A stretch of DNA of 59,430 nt from Williamsia muralis NBRC 105860 (GCF_001598915.1 NZ_BDAP01000013.1:1-59430); one strand, 5' to 3'. Numbered from the stretch's first letter, positions 7,573 through 15,672 are shown. Program-made: numbers and translations. Notes: a model not told the origin generated them from the sequence alone.

Positions 7573-7974
7573 GTGACCTGGTACCGCATCGAACGCAAGG
7601 CGCTGGACTCGGATGTTCCGGTTCTTTGGCTCGACTTCGAGGATCTACCCGTGTTTCCCTCGGTCCTCGGTTTCGTGGAGTTCGGCCGGTCGGCGTTGCC
7701 ACACACGGTAATGAGTGCGCACATCACCTCGCCGACAACCATCGAGGTGTCGCAGATGTACGACCACCGGGGGCATCGTCATCGGCGGGCCCTGGCCTCA
7801 GCGGTGTTCCCCAACCCCCACTCCGCACAATGGCTCGCCGACGTGCACCACCGGGGCGTGATGTTGGTGCTCGTCGGCGACACCCTGCCCGTCGAGGCGT
7901 CCTACCCCTTTCCCGTGACGCAAGCAGAGGCCCTGGCCAACTGCATGGCTGGGCTCGTTCATCTCAGTGACTGA
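7573..7974 (+). CDS. hypothetical protein, 133 aa
   Basis: The reading frame is open from 7504, but its first 23 codons overlap the XRE gene and look non-native. The GTG at 7573 (VTWYRIERKALDSDVPV) is the more likely start. The protein is soluble and compact, with WLDFEDLPVFPSVLGFVEFG and LVLVGDTLPVEASYPFPVTQ. I do not recognise a family. It lies 37 bp after the XRE regulator and could be its partner, for example in a toxin-antitoxin arrangement; this rests only on position. Confidence 0.5.
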   Translation: MTWYRIERKALDSDVPVLWLDFEDLPVFPSVLGFVEFGRSALPHTVMSAHITSPTTIEVSQMYDHRGHRHRRALASAVFPNPHSAQWLADVHHRGVMLVLVGDTLPVEASYPFPVTQAEALANCMAGLVHLSD

Positions 7975-8080
7975 CCTGCGCTGCTACCGGGCCCCGATGT
8001 CCAAATCGGCTCCAGCAATGGCATACTGAGGTTCTACCGCCGCCGGGAGGGCGACGGCACCGGGGGAGGGGCAGCACGTG

Positions 8081-8323
8081 ATGAACACACAGATAGTGGT
8101 GGCGGCGATCATCGCTTTCGCCGTCGTGTTTGCGATCCAGCTTTTCCGGATCAGCCCCCGTGATGCCTGGGGCAAGCGCCACATCACCGGCCGGGCAGTG
8201 TTCTTCTCGGGGCTGTCGGCCGCACTGCTGTCGGTGTCGATCCTGTTCTTCATGATCACCGTCTTCATCGGCGTCCTGATGCTGTTCGTGCTGGTGTTCG
8301 GCCTGTTCGCCCGCGCCGCCTAA
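8081..8323 (+). CDS. small two-helix membrane protein, 80 aa
   Basis: There are two predicted membrane segments, about residues 3-22 (TQIVVAAIIAFAVVFAIQLF) and about 43-78 (GLSAALLSVSILFFMITVFI onward, long enough for one or two helices), joined by a basic loop (RISPRDAWGKRH). A GGAGGGG precedes the GTG ATG pair; either could start it. No family recognised. Its stop overlaps the stop of the convergent gene at 8320-8508. Confidence 0.6.
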   Translation: MNTQIVVAAIIAFAVVFAIQLFRISPRDAWGKRHITGRAVFFSGLSAALLSVSILFFMITVFIGVLMLFVLVFGLFARAA

Positions 8324-8508
8324 ATCAGGCCGTCCTGGGCTAGCGCCCACACACCCAGCTCCGTCTCCTGCACCTGGTCGTAGTGGCTGGCGCAGCGGCC
8401 GGCAAACTCCTCGAGGTCCACTGCCCGAGAGAAGTCGCCTTCGGCGCGGGCACTCTCGGCAGCACGCCGGAAGTGAACCGCCCGTTGCGGGTACGTTGTC
8501 GGTGCCAT
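8320..8508 (-). CDS. hypothetical protein, 62 aa
   Basis: The start MAPTTYPQRAVHFRRAAES (8508) has GGAGGG upstream. The product is a small helical protein with AESARAEGDFSRAVDLEEFAGRCASHY, which looks like a single helix-turn-helix repeat of TPR-like character. Function unknown. It is convergent with the membrane-protein gene, and the two stop codons overlap. Confidence 0.5.
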   Translation of the reverse strand: MAPTTYPQRAVHFRRAAESARAEGDFSRAVDLEEFAGRCASHYDQVQETELGVWALAQDGLI

Positions 8509-8745
8509 CACACATCCCTCCTTCGGTTCCAGGCCCATGATGCCGCCACCGACTGACATCGGTAGGCAGCTGCTCGAATGCCCTGCGGCACAGACGCTGC
8601 CTATCGAGCTCGTCCAGGTTCACGGCGCGCGCAACAGATCGGCTGATTGGCCGCATGCATCTACGGATCATTCGAGTCTCTAGCCGGTAGTGTTCTAGGT
8701 GGTAGACCATCTACCTGTCAGATTGGCGTCCGACACAAAAGAAGT

Positions 8746-8773
8746 CCACACCCATGTCTCCACATGGGTGTGG
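8746..8773. repeat. perfect 12-bp hairpin in leader of M15 peptidase gene
   Basis: CCACACCCATGT (8746-8757) and its complement (8762-8773) with a 4-nt loop lie 32 bp before the ATG at 8806. It could be a terminator for upstream transcription, a leader structure or an operator. Confidence 0.5.
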
Positions 8774-8805
8774 TCGTCATTGGTGTTTTATGGAAGGAAC
8801 TCGAA

Positions 8806-9327
8806 ATGTTCTCTGTCAGTAGACAACAAGGGGCCAAGATGACTGGCCTCGCAGTCGCCGCAGCAGTTGCTGCCTTATCCCTCGGCGGCGGTGTGGCCCA
8901 AGCAAGCCCGGAAACGACCATGAACGGGCACCCCGTCATTCCGCTCGAATCGACCATCCAGTGGAACGTCGAGGGCACCAACTTTTGGACCGCACCAGGC
9001 GATGCGACGACGATCCTCCAGGACTTCGTCTCGTGGTTCTCGTTGAACATCGAGTCACTCAATGAAGGCGGATTTGACGAATGGTCCTGGGCAGAACCTG
9101 AATTGGTCGGCCCTACCTACGCCTCCTACTCCAACCACGGTTCGGCGACCGCAGTCGACGTCAATGCCCAAAAGCATCCCCAGGGTGAACGCGGCACATT
9201 CAGCGACGCCCAAACCTCTGCCATCCGGGCCAAGGTCGCCCAAGCCGGAGGCCGACTGGTCTGGGGCGGCGACTGGGCCGACCTCCCCGACGAAACGCAC
9301 TTCGAACTAGCACCGCTACTGCGCTGA
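8806..9327 (+). CDS. secreted M15-family peptidase-like protein
   Basis: I choose MFSVSRQQGAKMTGLAVAAA because it has AAGGAA upstream and gives a clean Sec signal peptide (hydrophobic core about residues 12-31, likely cleavage after AQA). The mature part carries the zinc-peptidase signature of M15C L-Ala-D-Glu or D-Ala-D-Ala peptidases: SNHGSATAVDVN (109-120, H111 and D118), then VWGGDW and HFEL (H165). These enzymes cut peptidoglycan stem or cross-link peptides. The protein is small (173 aa) and has no separate cell-wall-binding domain. On a plasmid it may act in wall remodelling during transfer, or as a lytic effector; both are inference. Confidence 0.78.
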   Translation: MFSVSRQQGAKMTGLAVAAAVAALSLGGGVAQASPETTMNGHPVIPLESTIQWNVEGTNFWTAPGDATTILQDFVSWFSLNIESLNEGGFDEWSWAEPELVGPTYASYSNHGSATAVDVNAQKHPQGERGTFSDAQTSAIRAKVAQAGGRLVWGGDWADLPDETHFELAPLLR

Positions 9328-9387
9328 CTAACACACCGCCGCGTTCAGATAAACGCGCTGGACGACCAGGCACAACAGAAAGATTGA

Positions 9388-10071
9388 GTGAGCATGAAAC
9401 GAGCAAAAAGCTCTGCGCGGCTACTTCTCTCATCCGCTGCAGCCGTAACACTGCTAGCTACGGGTGGTGGACTGGCGGCCGCGGATCAGTCAATGCCGGT
9501 GCCAGCTGCTCCCGTGCAGGGTCCGACCTCTGCTCTAACAGCGTTAACTGATCGCAAGGACGACACGGGTCTGCCGGGGGAGCCGCTATACGGAGACGGG
9601 ATCCGCGATGCTCGGGGCACGTTGAGGGTCACCGATCTCCCAGTGGGCCCGGATGGGTTGAATCCCGAGAAGCCGCCGATCGACTGGGGCACCCCGCTCC
9701 AGGTGCTCGAGGACAGCGATGCCGGGGTAGTTGGCGCTTGGTCGGCAAACGTGTTGTCTCCCAATCCCACGACCGGTGATTCGAGCATCGGCATTCCGGC
9801 CGGAGGCGACGAGCTTACGGTCACTATTCAACGCCAGTACCGCCTAAAGGTTGACCGCGCAATCCCGATCCACTACTACGTCGTGGACAAGGGCGGCGTG
9901 AACTACCTTGCCGTGCAATATCGGTTCGACTACGCCCACCAGCGGATCACCCACGGAAACGTCAACGGCATACCCGCCGGCGACCTAGACCCCGACACCT
10001 GGCATGCGACCTCCCCTGATGAGCTCGAGTGGCTGGCACAACAGGGCGTCGAGATCCCACAGATCATCTAA
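9388..10071 (+). CDS. secreted protein of unknown function, 227 aa
   Basis: A Sec signal peptide is visible (MKRAKSSARLLLSSAAAVTL, likely cleaved near LAAA-DQ). The mature protein is Pro/Asp-rich at first, then has TVTIQRQYRLKVDRAIPIHY and NYLAVQYRFDYAHQRI, suggesting a beta-rich domain. No Cys, no anchor and no family recognised. The start is either the GTG at 9388 or the ATG at 9394. It follows the M15 peptidase gene by 60 bp on the same strand and may be co-transcribed with it. Confidence 0.6.
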   Translation: MSMKRAKSSARLLLSSAAAVTLLATGGGLAAADQSMPVPAAPVQGPTSALTALTDRKDDTGLPGEPLYGDGIRDARGTLRVTDLPVGPDGLNPEKPPIDWGTPLQVLEDSDAGVVGAWSANVLSPNPTTGDSSIGIPAGGDELTVTIQRQYRLKVDRAIPIHYYVVDKGGVNYLAVQYRFDYAHQRITHGNVNGIPAGDLDPDTWHATSPDELEWLAQQGVEIPQII

Positions 10072-10208
10072 CGGCGAGGCGCTACACCGCGCTGCAAAAG
10101 GCGGGTCACTTGCCACAGTGGCCCGCCGCGCAGAGACGGCGCAGAATTTCACTATTGCATTCACACGCAACAGAAGTCCTAGCCGCGGAATCTGGAAGGC
10201 TGTATCTC

Positions 10209-10580
10209 ATGTTCGGGGGCAAACGACGTGACCGCCAGTGCGCGGAACGGCTCGCTCAATTCGACGCCGTGGTTCACATGAATCGGCTTGACGTCTTACG
10301 CATCGACGCGGTCTACCAAAACGCGCAGCGGGGGATGAAAGTCATTCTCACCAATCTCACGCGGGGCCTGTCCGGCGACGCCTGGCTGTGGTGGTTCTAC
10401 TACCCGAACGTTGGCGACCTACTTGCAGCACCAGCGGGACCTGGGTGGGGACCACACAACACCCATCCAGTCCTGTACGTCGGCACCGAATATCGCTGTG
10501 GGGTCATGGACAGCGTGACTGCCGAGACCATCCGGCGCGCCTTGCGCCACCGCTCCCGCACCGAAGGCCCGACACGATGA
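10209..10580 (+). CDS. hypothetical protein, possible toxin partner, 123 aa
   Basis: The frame is open from 10029, but the ATG at 10209 (MFGGKRRDRQCAERL) has GGAAGG 9 nt upstream and excludes an Arg-rich, low-quality N-terminus. The protein has LSGDAWLWWFYYPNVGDLLA and HPVLYVGTEYRCGVMDSVTA. It does not contain a Fic motif. Its stop overlaps the start of the next gene (ATGA), whose product is VbhA-like, so it sits where a toxin would sit in a toxin-antitoxin pair. That role is inferred from position only. Confidence 0.5.
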   Translation: MFGGKRRDRQCAERLAQFDAVVHMNRLDVLRIDAVYQNAQRGMKVILTNLTRGLSGDAWLWWFYYPNVGDLLAAPAGPGWGPHNTHPVLYVGTEYRCGVMDSVTAETIRRALRHRSRTEGPTR

Positions 10581-10786
10581 CACTCCAACGCCCAACAGAA
10601 GAACAGATCTCCGCCCGCACCGAGGAACAGATCCTCGCCGCAGTAGCCGCCGGTCACGACATGGATGGCGTGCCGCTCACCGACGCCGACCGCGCCGCCA
10701 TACGACGTATCGCCCGCGGCGAAACCACCGCCAATCAGGAAGTGGCCACACTGCTCGCTGCAATCCGCGCACGCCCCAACCCGTAG
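10577..10786 (+). CDS. VbhA-like small antitoxin candidate, 69 aa
   Basis: ATGA overlap with the preceding gene supports this start. The product (EEQILAAVAAGHDMDGVPL, then DADRAAIRRIARGETTANQE) has the layout of the VbhA antitoxin domain: a first helix, a short linker with a Gly, then a helix ending in a GE(x)T motif and a last helix. VbhA proteins inhibit Fic-type AMP transferases. No Fic protein is encoded in the window. The family match is by eye and tentative. Confidence 0.5.
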   Translation: MTLQRPTEEQISARTEEQILAAVAAGHDMDGVPLTDADRAAIRRIARGETTANQEVATLLAAIRARPNP

Positions 10787-10824
10787 ATCGATACCGCACC
10801 CCGAGGAGAAAATACGGTGCTGAC

Positions 10825-11055
10825 ATGACTCCCGAACCCGAATGGGCGCAGTGCTACCCCGATCTGTTCGCCGGGTTGACCGATCAGCAAAAGTGGAACG
10901 TACACAACAACATCGCGAGCCACGTGATGGAAGGGTGGGAACCGACCCGAGGCAACGTCGCTGACCTCATCGCCCTGACTCGCGGCCTCATTACCCTCGA
11001 GGAGTTCGTGCGACGCGGCCGCGAGGCCCTGGCCGCCAAACGAACATCGACCTAG
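10825..11055 (+). CDS. VbhA-like small antitoxin candidate, 76 aa
   Basis: GLTDQQKWNVHNNIASHVME, GWEPTRGNVADLI and TRGLITLEEFVRRGREAL resemble the VbhA antitoxin domain more closely than the preceding gene does: the S..(L/M)EG.EP turn followed by a helix, a G(E/L)(I/L)T step and a last helix. A GAGGAGAAAA ribosome-binding region lies upstream. No Fic toxin is adjacent. It may neutralise a host Fic protein or belong with the unknown gene at 10209; both are inference. Confidence 0.55.
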   Translation: MTPEPEWAQCYPDLFAGLTDQQKWNVHNNIASHVMEGWEPTRGNVADLIALTRGLITLEEFVRRGREALAAKRTST

Positions 11056-11270
11056 TCGACCAACCCAAGGGACAGTAAGACTCGCGTGCCTCGCGCGATC
11101 TTCGCGGTAATCAAACCTGATGCGCCGTTCTCGTCGACCGCTAGCGAGACCCTCGTGCGCCTCGCTGTGCTACTTCTTCGACCAGGTCATCATGGCCCGC
11201 CACCGCCGACATCAGGTACTCCAATGGTCCTTCGTCGTCCGGCGGGCAGCCCCCCAACCCACACAAAGAA

Positions 11271-11303
11271 GAAGGCCCCCTGGCCACGAACCAGGGGGTC
11301 TTC
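11271..11303. terminator. terminator-like hairpin
   Basis: GAAGGCCCCCTGG (11271-11283) pairs with 11291-11303 over 13 bp with one G-T position and a 7-nt loop. It lies some 215 bp past the VbhA-like gene. Because it is symmetrical it could serve either strand. Confidence 0.55.
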
Positions 11304-11637
11304 GGGTCCGGTGGGTCGGCACGCGACCACCAGGGTGTTGGTAACAGTCCCGCTCGGAGCGGTACCGGTTGTCCGGCGTAAACGTCGGACAACGGTGAAT
11401 CTTACGCCGATCACCTGTGGAAAAGGCAAGATCTGCGGGCCAGCCCGTCGCGGCGTCAACGTGCAGCCCTCGCGGCAACTCATGTCCGTAACAATGTAAC
11501 CCTGCTGTAACAATACGGGCCGGTCTCGATGGGATAATTGAAGTTCTCCGGAACGACCACACTTCCTGCCATCGGACCACGAATCCGTTGGAGTACACGG
11601 GGAGTCGGCCACACCCGGGGATGTTGGTAACAAGGCC

Positions 11638-11668
11638 CGCCGGGCAGCAGCAAGTTAGCTGCCCGGCG
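11638..11668 (+). promoter_or_regulatory. leader hairpin before DUF2599 gene
   Basis: CGCCGGGCAGC (11638-11648) and its complement (11658-11668), 11 bp with a 9-nt loop, end 32 bp before the ATG at 11701. A TGTTGGTAACA dyad sits 6 bp upstream of it. Possible attenuator or mRNA-stability element. Confidence 0.45.
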
Positions 11669-11700
11669 AGGTCCCGTCTCTGCTGAAAGGTACCCACTAG

Positions 11701-12183
11701 ATGCGTCAACTCATTAAGCGTTCCCTCGTCTCCGCCGCCGTTCTGGCTTCGACCCTGGGCTTCGCCGGTACTGTGCCCGCACTTGCCACCGCCGACGTCG
11801 CCTCCCCGAGCGGCTGCGGCCAAAACGAGTACGTTCAAAGCGTTGATCCCGATCACCCGGACGAGCCTTACGCCCAGTACACCAAGATCGTCGTGACCCC
11901 AACGGAAGCAGCATGGCACAGGGTTGCAAACCGAGACGTGACTGTGAAGATGTGGCACTCCATCCAGGCATGCATTCCAGGGCTCTACGGCGACGTCGCG
12001 GACAGCATCTGGCAACAACTCATGTGTCACCAGGCATACCCCTTCAAGGGGCCGGCAGGCCCGACGTGGGATCTCGAGACGTACCACCCGCCGCTCAGCA
12101 ATCCCACCTGGGCTGCGCTCGCAGCAACCCGTTGCCTCAACGCACTTGAACCAGAGCAGGGAGGCGCCAGCGGCGGCTGGTGA
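11701..12183 (+). CDS. secreted DUF2599-type protein, 160 aa
   Basis: The signal peptide MRQLIKRSLVSAAVLASTLG ends near ALA-TADVA. The mature region matches the mycobacterial DUF2599 pattern: a Trp-containing N-terminal part (TEAAWHRVANRDVTVKMW), then SIWQQLMCHQAYPFKGPAGP, TWDLETYHPP and RCLNAL, with conserved Cys in the CH and RCLN positions that probably form a disulfide with C39 or C92. Members are secreted mycobacterial proteins of unknown function. A spacing-correct GAAAGG precedes the ATG, and a strong terminator follows (12214-12250), so it is a single-gene unit. Confidence 0.68.
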   Translation: MRQLIKRSLVSAAVLASTLGFAGTVPALATADVASPSGCGQNEYVQSVDPDHPDEPYAQYTKIVVTPTEAAWHRVANRDVTVKMWHSIQACIPGLYGDVADSIWQQLMCHQAYPFKGPAGPTWDLETYHPPLSNPTWAALAATRCLNALEPEQGGASGGW

Positions 12184-12213
12184 ATCAACGTCGACCATGG
12201 GCTGGCCAGCTCA

Positions 12214-12250
12214 CAATCAGCCTCTCGGCACCCTGCCGAGGGGCTGATTG
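12214..12250 (+). terminator. intrinsic terminator after DUF2599 gene
   Basis: A 17-bp stem with one mismatch (arms 12214-12230 and 12234-12250, first bases CAATCAGCCTC) and a 3-nt loop, followed by CTTCTT. It is one of the strongest hairpins in the window. Confidence 0.8.
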
Positions 12251-12301
12251 CTTCTTACGTTCTCGGTCGCGCGGAACGGTGGGCCACGGGATAATTCTGA
12301 G

Positions 12302-13489
12302 ATGGGCTTTACGAAGCGAATGGTGATGCAGACCGAGGAGCAGGGCTGGTCCTACTCCGATGCTGTCGTCTGTTCGCAGTGCCTCGAAGAGCCGATTCTC
12401 AAGCAGGCGGTCCATCACGCCGCTGACGCCTCGCTCGGACCGTGCACGTTCTGCGGTCGGGCACGAGACGCCGCGTCGCTCGATGTTGTCCTCGAGCTGG
12501 TCGTCGGCGGTCTGAGGGAGGAGTACACCGACCCGATCAACGAGGCTTTGTACGACTCCAGGGAGGGCGGGTATCAGGTCGCAACGCAGGACACCGAGGA
12601 ACTGCTCTACGAAAACGACGTCAGCAGCGATCATGCCGTCATTGAGGCGATCGCGCGGAGCATCCACACCACCGAGTGGTGCGACCGCGATCTCGCCGTG
12701 CCGCCGATGGGCATGGGCCTTGCGTGGAGCTGGGATCGGTTTCGTGAGGAGGTTCGCACGCGGCGCCGCTACACGTTCCTGCTGCCCGACCCTGCCGAGG
12801 AAGACGAGCCGGGGATGCATCTGGTGCACGAGGTTCCCGCCGCCGTCACCAAAGCCGTCCAACTCGCCGATCTGGTCATCGACCTACCCGCCGGTGGCAC
12901 CTGGTGGCGCGCACGGGTCGACGAGGAGGGGAAGACGTTCGCCACCGCACGCGACATCGGCCCACCGCCGTCCGACTACGCGCGCAACAATCGGATGACG
13001 GCAGTGGGGATCAGCGCGTTCTACGGCGCCTCGACGCATGCCGGTGCCGTCGAGGAGGTGAGCAAATACGCCGCGCCCGGAAGCGCGCTCAGCGTGGGTG
13101 AATTCGCTCTACACCGTGAACTTCAGGTACTCGATCTGCGAACACCTCCGCCCGTTCCGTCCCTGTTCAACGCCGTGCACAGGCACCGGAGGTCGGCGAC
13201 CGTGTTCCTACGGGAATTCATCGACTCAATCGGTGAACCCACCCGTCCGGGTGGCTCCGCGACTCAAAGTGAAATCACCTACATCCCGACCCAGATCATC
13301 ACGGAATTCCTGCGCTACGGCCTCCCCAATGGCCCCGTCGACGGCATCCTATGGCGTTCAACAGCGGTCGATGATGTCGACTGCTGTGTGCTGTTCGCGA
13401 CCCCCGAGCAGTGCGCGGACCGTGGGGGCGAAACGCCGGACACCTGGCTCGCACTCGACCGCAGGACAATCACCCACCGAACAGTCTGA
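12302..13489 (+). CDS. RES-domain protein with N-terminal zinc ribbon
   Basis: The ATG at 12302 (MGFTKRMVMQ) avoids overlap with the terminator. Residues 20-60 form a zinc ribbon (VCSQCLEEP ... GPCTFCGR), and residues about 60-190 are a helical region like the HEPN/RES N-terminal domain. From about 195 to the end is a RES domain: WWRARV, then PPPSDYARNNRM, FYGASTHAGAVEEV, YIPTQIITEFLR, GILWRSTA and CCVLF, which supply the Arg, Glu and Ser that name the family. RES toxins (for example MbcT, Rv1989c in M. tuberculosis) break down NAD+. The usual Xre/MbcA-type antitoxin is not adjacent, and the fused N-terminal domains suggest a self-contained, possibly triggered, defence effector. Full length at 395 aa. 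Confidence 0.75.
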   Translation: MGFTKRMVMQTEEQGWSYSDAVVCSQCLEEPILKQAVHHAADASLGPCTFCGRARDAASLDVVLELVVGGLREEYTDPINEALYDSREGGYQVATQDTEELLYENDVSSDHAVIEAIARSIHTTEWCDRDLAVPPMGMGLAWSWDRFREEVRTRRRYTFLLPDPAEEDEPGMHLVHEVPAAVTKAVQLADLVIDLPAGGTWWRARVDEEGKTFATARDIGPPPSDYARNNRMTAVGISAFYGASTHAGAVEEVSKYAAPGSALSVGEFALHRELQVLDLRTPPPVPSLFNAVHRHRRSATVFLREFIDSIGEPTRPGGSATQSEITYIPTQIITEFLRYGLPNGPVDGILWRSTAVDDVDCCVLFATPEQCADRGGETPDTWLALDRRTITHRTV

Positions 13490-13690
13490 CGACCGAACCC
13501 GCGCTGGAGAGTCCTTGGTGCGTCGGACCAAGGACCGATAGTTTCCCAGCGGAGAATCAGCCACTGCCGCATTAGCGCACGTCGGTGGCCATTCTGACAA
13601 AGTCCTGCGAGTTCGAACGGTGCGACCTGAAATTGTTTGCTACGCACACTGTTTCGTCTGCGCCGATCCGATCTCGGGTATGGTCGACCA

Positions 13691-14002
13691 ATGATGAAGA
13701 AGTGCCCTCTGGACGACTCCGACCACCCCGACCACCGAGAAGACTCAGAGCAGTACAACAGGTGCGAGGAGGCTCAGCGCCGGAAGATGCGCCAAGCCGA
13801 CGAAGAGGATCGTGCTCAATCGACCAGGGATGCATCAATCCACCGGCTGCTAGCCGCGCCGGCCGTTGTCGACGTACACAAGCCCGCCTCGCGCCGGGAC
13901 TCAATGGCCGAATGGGTGACGGAAGAGTCCGTCGTGGACAAACTGGCTAGATTGGCAAACTGTCCATCTCAGCGCACAAGCGGTCCGGGATTCGAGATGT
14001 AG
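13691..14002 (+). CDS. hypothetical small acidic protein, 103 aa
   Basis: MMKKCPLDDSDHPDHREDSE starts at 13691. The product is highly charged and probably disordered, with two Cys, and ends in a helical part (VVDKLARLANCPSQRTSGPG). Codon usage looks plausible but there is no homology I can name and no strong ribosome-binding site. It might be a small regulator. It is convergent with the 355-aa gene at 14066. Confidence 0.4.
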   Translation: MMKKCPLDDSDHPDHREDSEQYNRCEEAQRRKMRQADEEDRAQSTRDASIHRLLAAPAVVDVHKPASRRDSMAEWVTEESVVDKLARLANCPSQRTSGPGFEM

Positions 14003-14065
14003 CCCCCGCTACGCGGGTTGAATCTCTTTGTTCTAGAGATGGTTTGGATCGTAGCGGGTTTCTTG

Positions 14066-15133
14066 TCATGGCGTGCTCGCCGGTCCGCTGAGTATTTCGG
14101 TGACGGCCTCGATGCCAGCCCTGGTTGCCTCGACGTCGTCGATGAGTCGGCGGTAGTTATCTTTCGCCAGTTCATCGGCGCCGTACTGGGTGAATAGGGC
14201 GTCGAGCTCGCCACCGACTGTGGTGAGTCGTTCAAGCTGGTCGAGTGCTGTGATGCGCTCGGAGAGCTCGTCGAGCAGGGTCACATAGTGCTGAAGTGCG
14301 GCGACCCTCTCGATGAGGCTGTGGGTGAGAACGTCGAGCTGTCCGCGTTGGTAGTCCTGGTGGTGCCGCGCGGTGACGGCCTCGGCTCCGGCTCCGGTCA
14401 GAGGTGGGCAGATCTGGCTGTAGAAGTACGCCAGACGGCTGGCATGCTCGGTGATTTCGGCCAGCTCGCGCGCGGGATCAAACGTCGAGTGTGCGGTGTC
14501 GAGGTACGGGCTGTTCCATGCGCGGGTAGCGAGGAGCTGGCTGATGAGGCGGTGGGCGAGGTAGGCGATGCGTTCGTACGTATTGGCGCGCGGGACGTTC
14601 GAGATGTCCTCGGAGGAGAGCGTCACGGCCAGTTCGGTCTCAGAGGGGAGTGCGGCGGCCAGTTCAGTGCGGTCCTGCGGCGTGAACGGACCCTTGTCGG
14701 CGGCTGGCTGCTCACTGCGGCCGGGTCGGCGGAACACGCCCCATCGCCGCGGAGCGTCCCGGTCGGGCAGGCCACGGCGGGCGGTGAACCGGATGCGCCG
14801 TGAGAGCTCGCCCCCTCCTGCGTCGGCGCGGAGGTCGCTGGCTGGAAAGCGCACACCCAGTTCACCATTGGCGGTCGTGAACGAGTGCGACGGTAAGACA
14901 TAGCCTGCGTCGACAGCGAGCTGCAGGCGTGCGCGCAGGTCAGCGGACACCGGGAGGTGATTGACGTACGCGCGAGTTGCCGGCGGCGGGGGAAGCCGAG
15001 GAATGCTGTTGTGATCCTTGAGAGCTTCCAGGGCCTCGATTGCACCTGCGATGGCTGCTGCTTTGGTTGGTTCGGCCTCACGACTGAACACCGGAAGTGG
15101 GGCTGTCGGTGTTGGCCCGATCGTGTCAGTCAT
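14066..15133 (-). CDS. hypothetical helical protein, 355 aa
   Basis: I take MTDTIGPTPTAPLPVF (15133) as start; a longer frame runs into the preceding gene. Residues about 40-180 hold mixed structure (PATRAYVNHLPVSADLRARL, then VRFPASDLRADAGGGELSRR). Residues about 200-350 are a long helical region with coiled-coil character (DVLTHSLIERVAALQHYVTL, then LDELSERITALDQLERL). There is no membrane segment and no family is recognised. It is last of three minus-strand genes (15672, 15416, 15133). Confidence 0.6.
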   Translation of the reverse strand: MTDTIGPTPTAPLPVFSREAEPTKAAAIAGAIEALEALKDHNSIPRLPPPPATRAYVNHLPVSADLRARLQLAVDAGYVLPSHSFTTANGELGVRFPASDLRADAGGGELSRRIRFTARRGLPDRDAPRRWGVFRRPGRSEQPAADKGPFTPQDRTELAAALPSETELAVTLSSEDISNVPRANTYERIAYLAHRLISQLLATRAWNSPYLDTAHSTFDPARELAEITEHASRLAYFYSQICPPLTGAGAEAVTARHHQDYQRGQLDVLTHSLIERVAALQHYVTLLDELSERITALDQLERLTTVGGELDALFTQYGADELAKDNYRRLIDDVEATRAGIEAVTEILSGPASTP

Positions 15134-15170
15134 CGCGCTCGCACGACGTAGACGCTGCTGTGTTCGTAGC

Positions 15171-15416
15171 TCATCGGTGGTCCTGGAAGTTGTTGGGTAC
15201 GAGGTAATCAACCGCGATGCCGCCTACAAGGAGAGCGCCATCGGCCGCGTGGTGATCGGTGAACGTCATGAGGGTGCCTACGGGAAACGGTTCGGGACTT
15301 GCGAAAGTTCGGATGTCACCGTTAGGAAATTGCACCTTTTGAATTGAGAGATAGGTCGGGTCGGACGTCGGGACTGGGACATCGGCTGTTACATAGGGGA
15401 TGGGCAGTTCGGTCAT
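15171..15416 (-). CDS. hypothetical protein, 81 aa
   Basis: An ideal GGAGG stands 7 nt before the ATG at 15416. The product MTELPIPYVTADVPVPTSDP then has VQFPNGDIRTFASPEPFPVG and GGIAVDYLVPNN. It is small and probably beta-rich. No family recognised. It lies between the two-helix membrane gene and the 355-aa gene in a minus-strand operon. Confidence 0.6.
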   Translation of the reverse strand: MTELPIPYVTADVPVPTSDPTYLSIQKVQFPNGDIRTFASPEPFPVGTLMTFTDHHAADGALLVGGIAVDYLVPNNFQDHR

Positions 15417-15450
15417 CGTTTCCTCCGTAGTGGTGCAGTAGTCGGTTGCT

Positions 15451-15672
15451 TTAGGCGAGCCAGTTGGCGACGAGCCCGCATGCGCCCACGATGGCGGAGG
15501 CGGCTCCCAGGATCATCAGGCCCGTCATGATTGATCCGACGAGTCGGGCCGCGGTTGGGTTGCCGCTGGTGCGGGCTCGCTGGTGTCGTCGCTGGGTGTT
15601 CAATAGCGTTGCGCTGCTGATGATGATGGCCGCGCCACAGAGCAGGTATGAGATTGCGTGCTCGACAGTCAA
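15451..15672 (-). CDS. two-helix membrane protein, 73 aa
   Basis: I favour the TTG at 15672 (MTVEHAISYLLCGAAIIISS) because AAGGGGGA precedes it closely; a longer frame begins at 15768 but would run through the palindrome upstream. There are two membrane helices, about 6-24 and 48-70 (SIMTGLMILGAASAIVGACG), with a basic loop between. First gene of the small minus-strand operon; divergent from the RHH-like gene at 15822, with the operator pair between them. Confidence 0.55.
   Translation of the reverse strand: MTVEHAISYLLCGAAIIISSATLLNTQRRHQRARTSGNPTAARLVGSIMTGLMILGAASAIVGACGLVANWLA

Larger units (their letters stand above)
11056..11700. other. intergenic region with repeats and hairpins
   Basis: This 645-bp region has open frames but none with convincing protein features. 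It holds a terminator-like hairpin (11271-11303), a bulged inverted repeat (ACCGGTTGTCCG 11364-11375 with 11386-11396), two copies of TGTTGGTAACA (11336-11346, 11622-11632), and a leader hairpin just before the DUF2599 gene (11638-11668). Confidence 0.55.

Noticed and set aside
11086-11499. 137-aa plus-strand frame
   Set aside because: It runs through a terminator-like hairpin and other inverted repeats, has odd composition and no recognisable features.
11212-12198. 328-aa minus-strand frame
   Set aside because: Antisense to the DUF2599 gene with its signal peptide and leader; no protein-like features.
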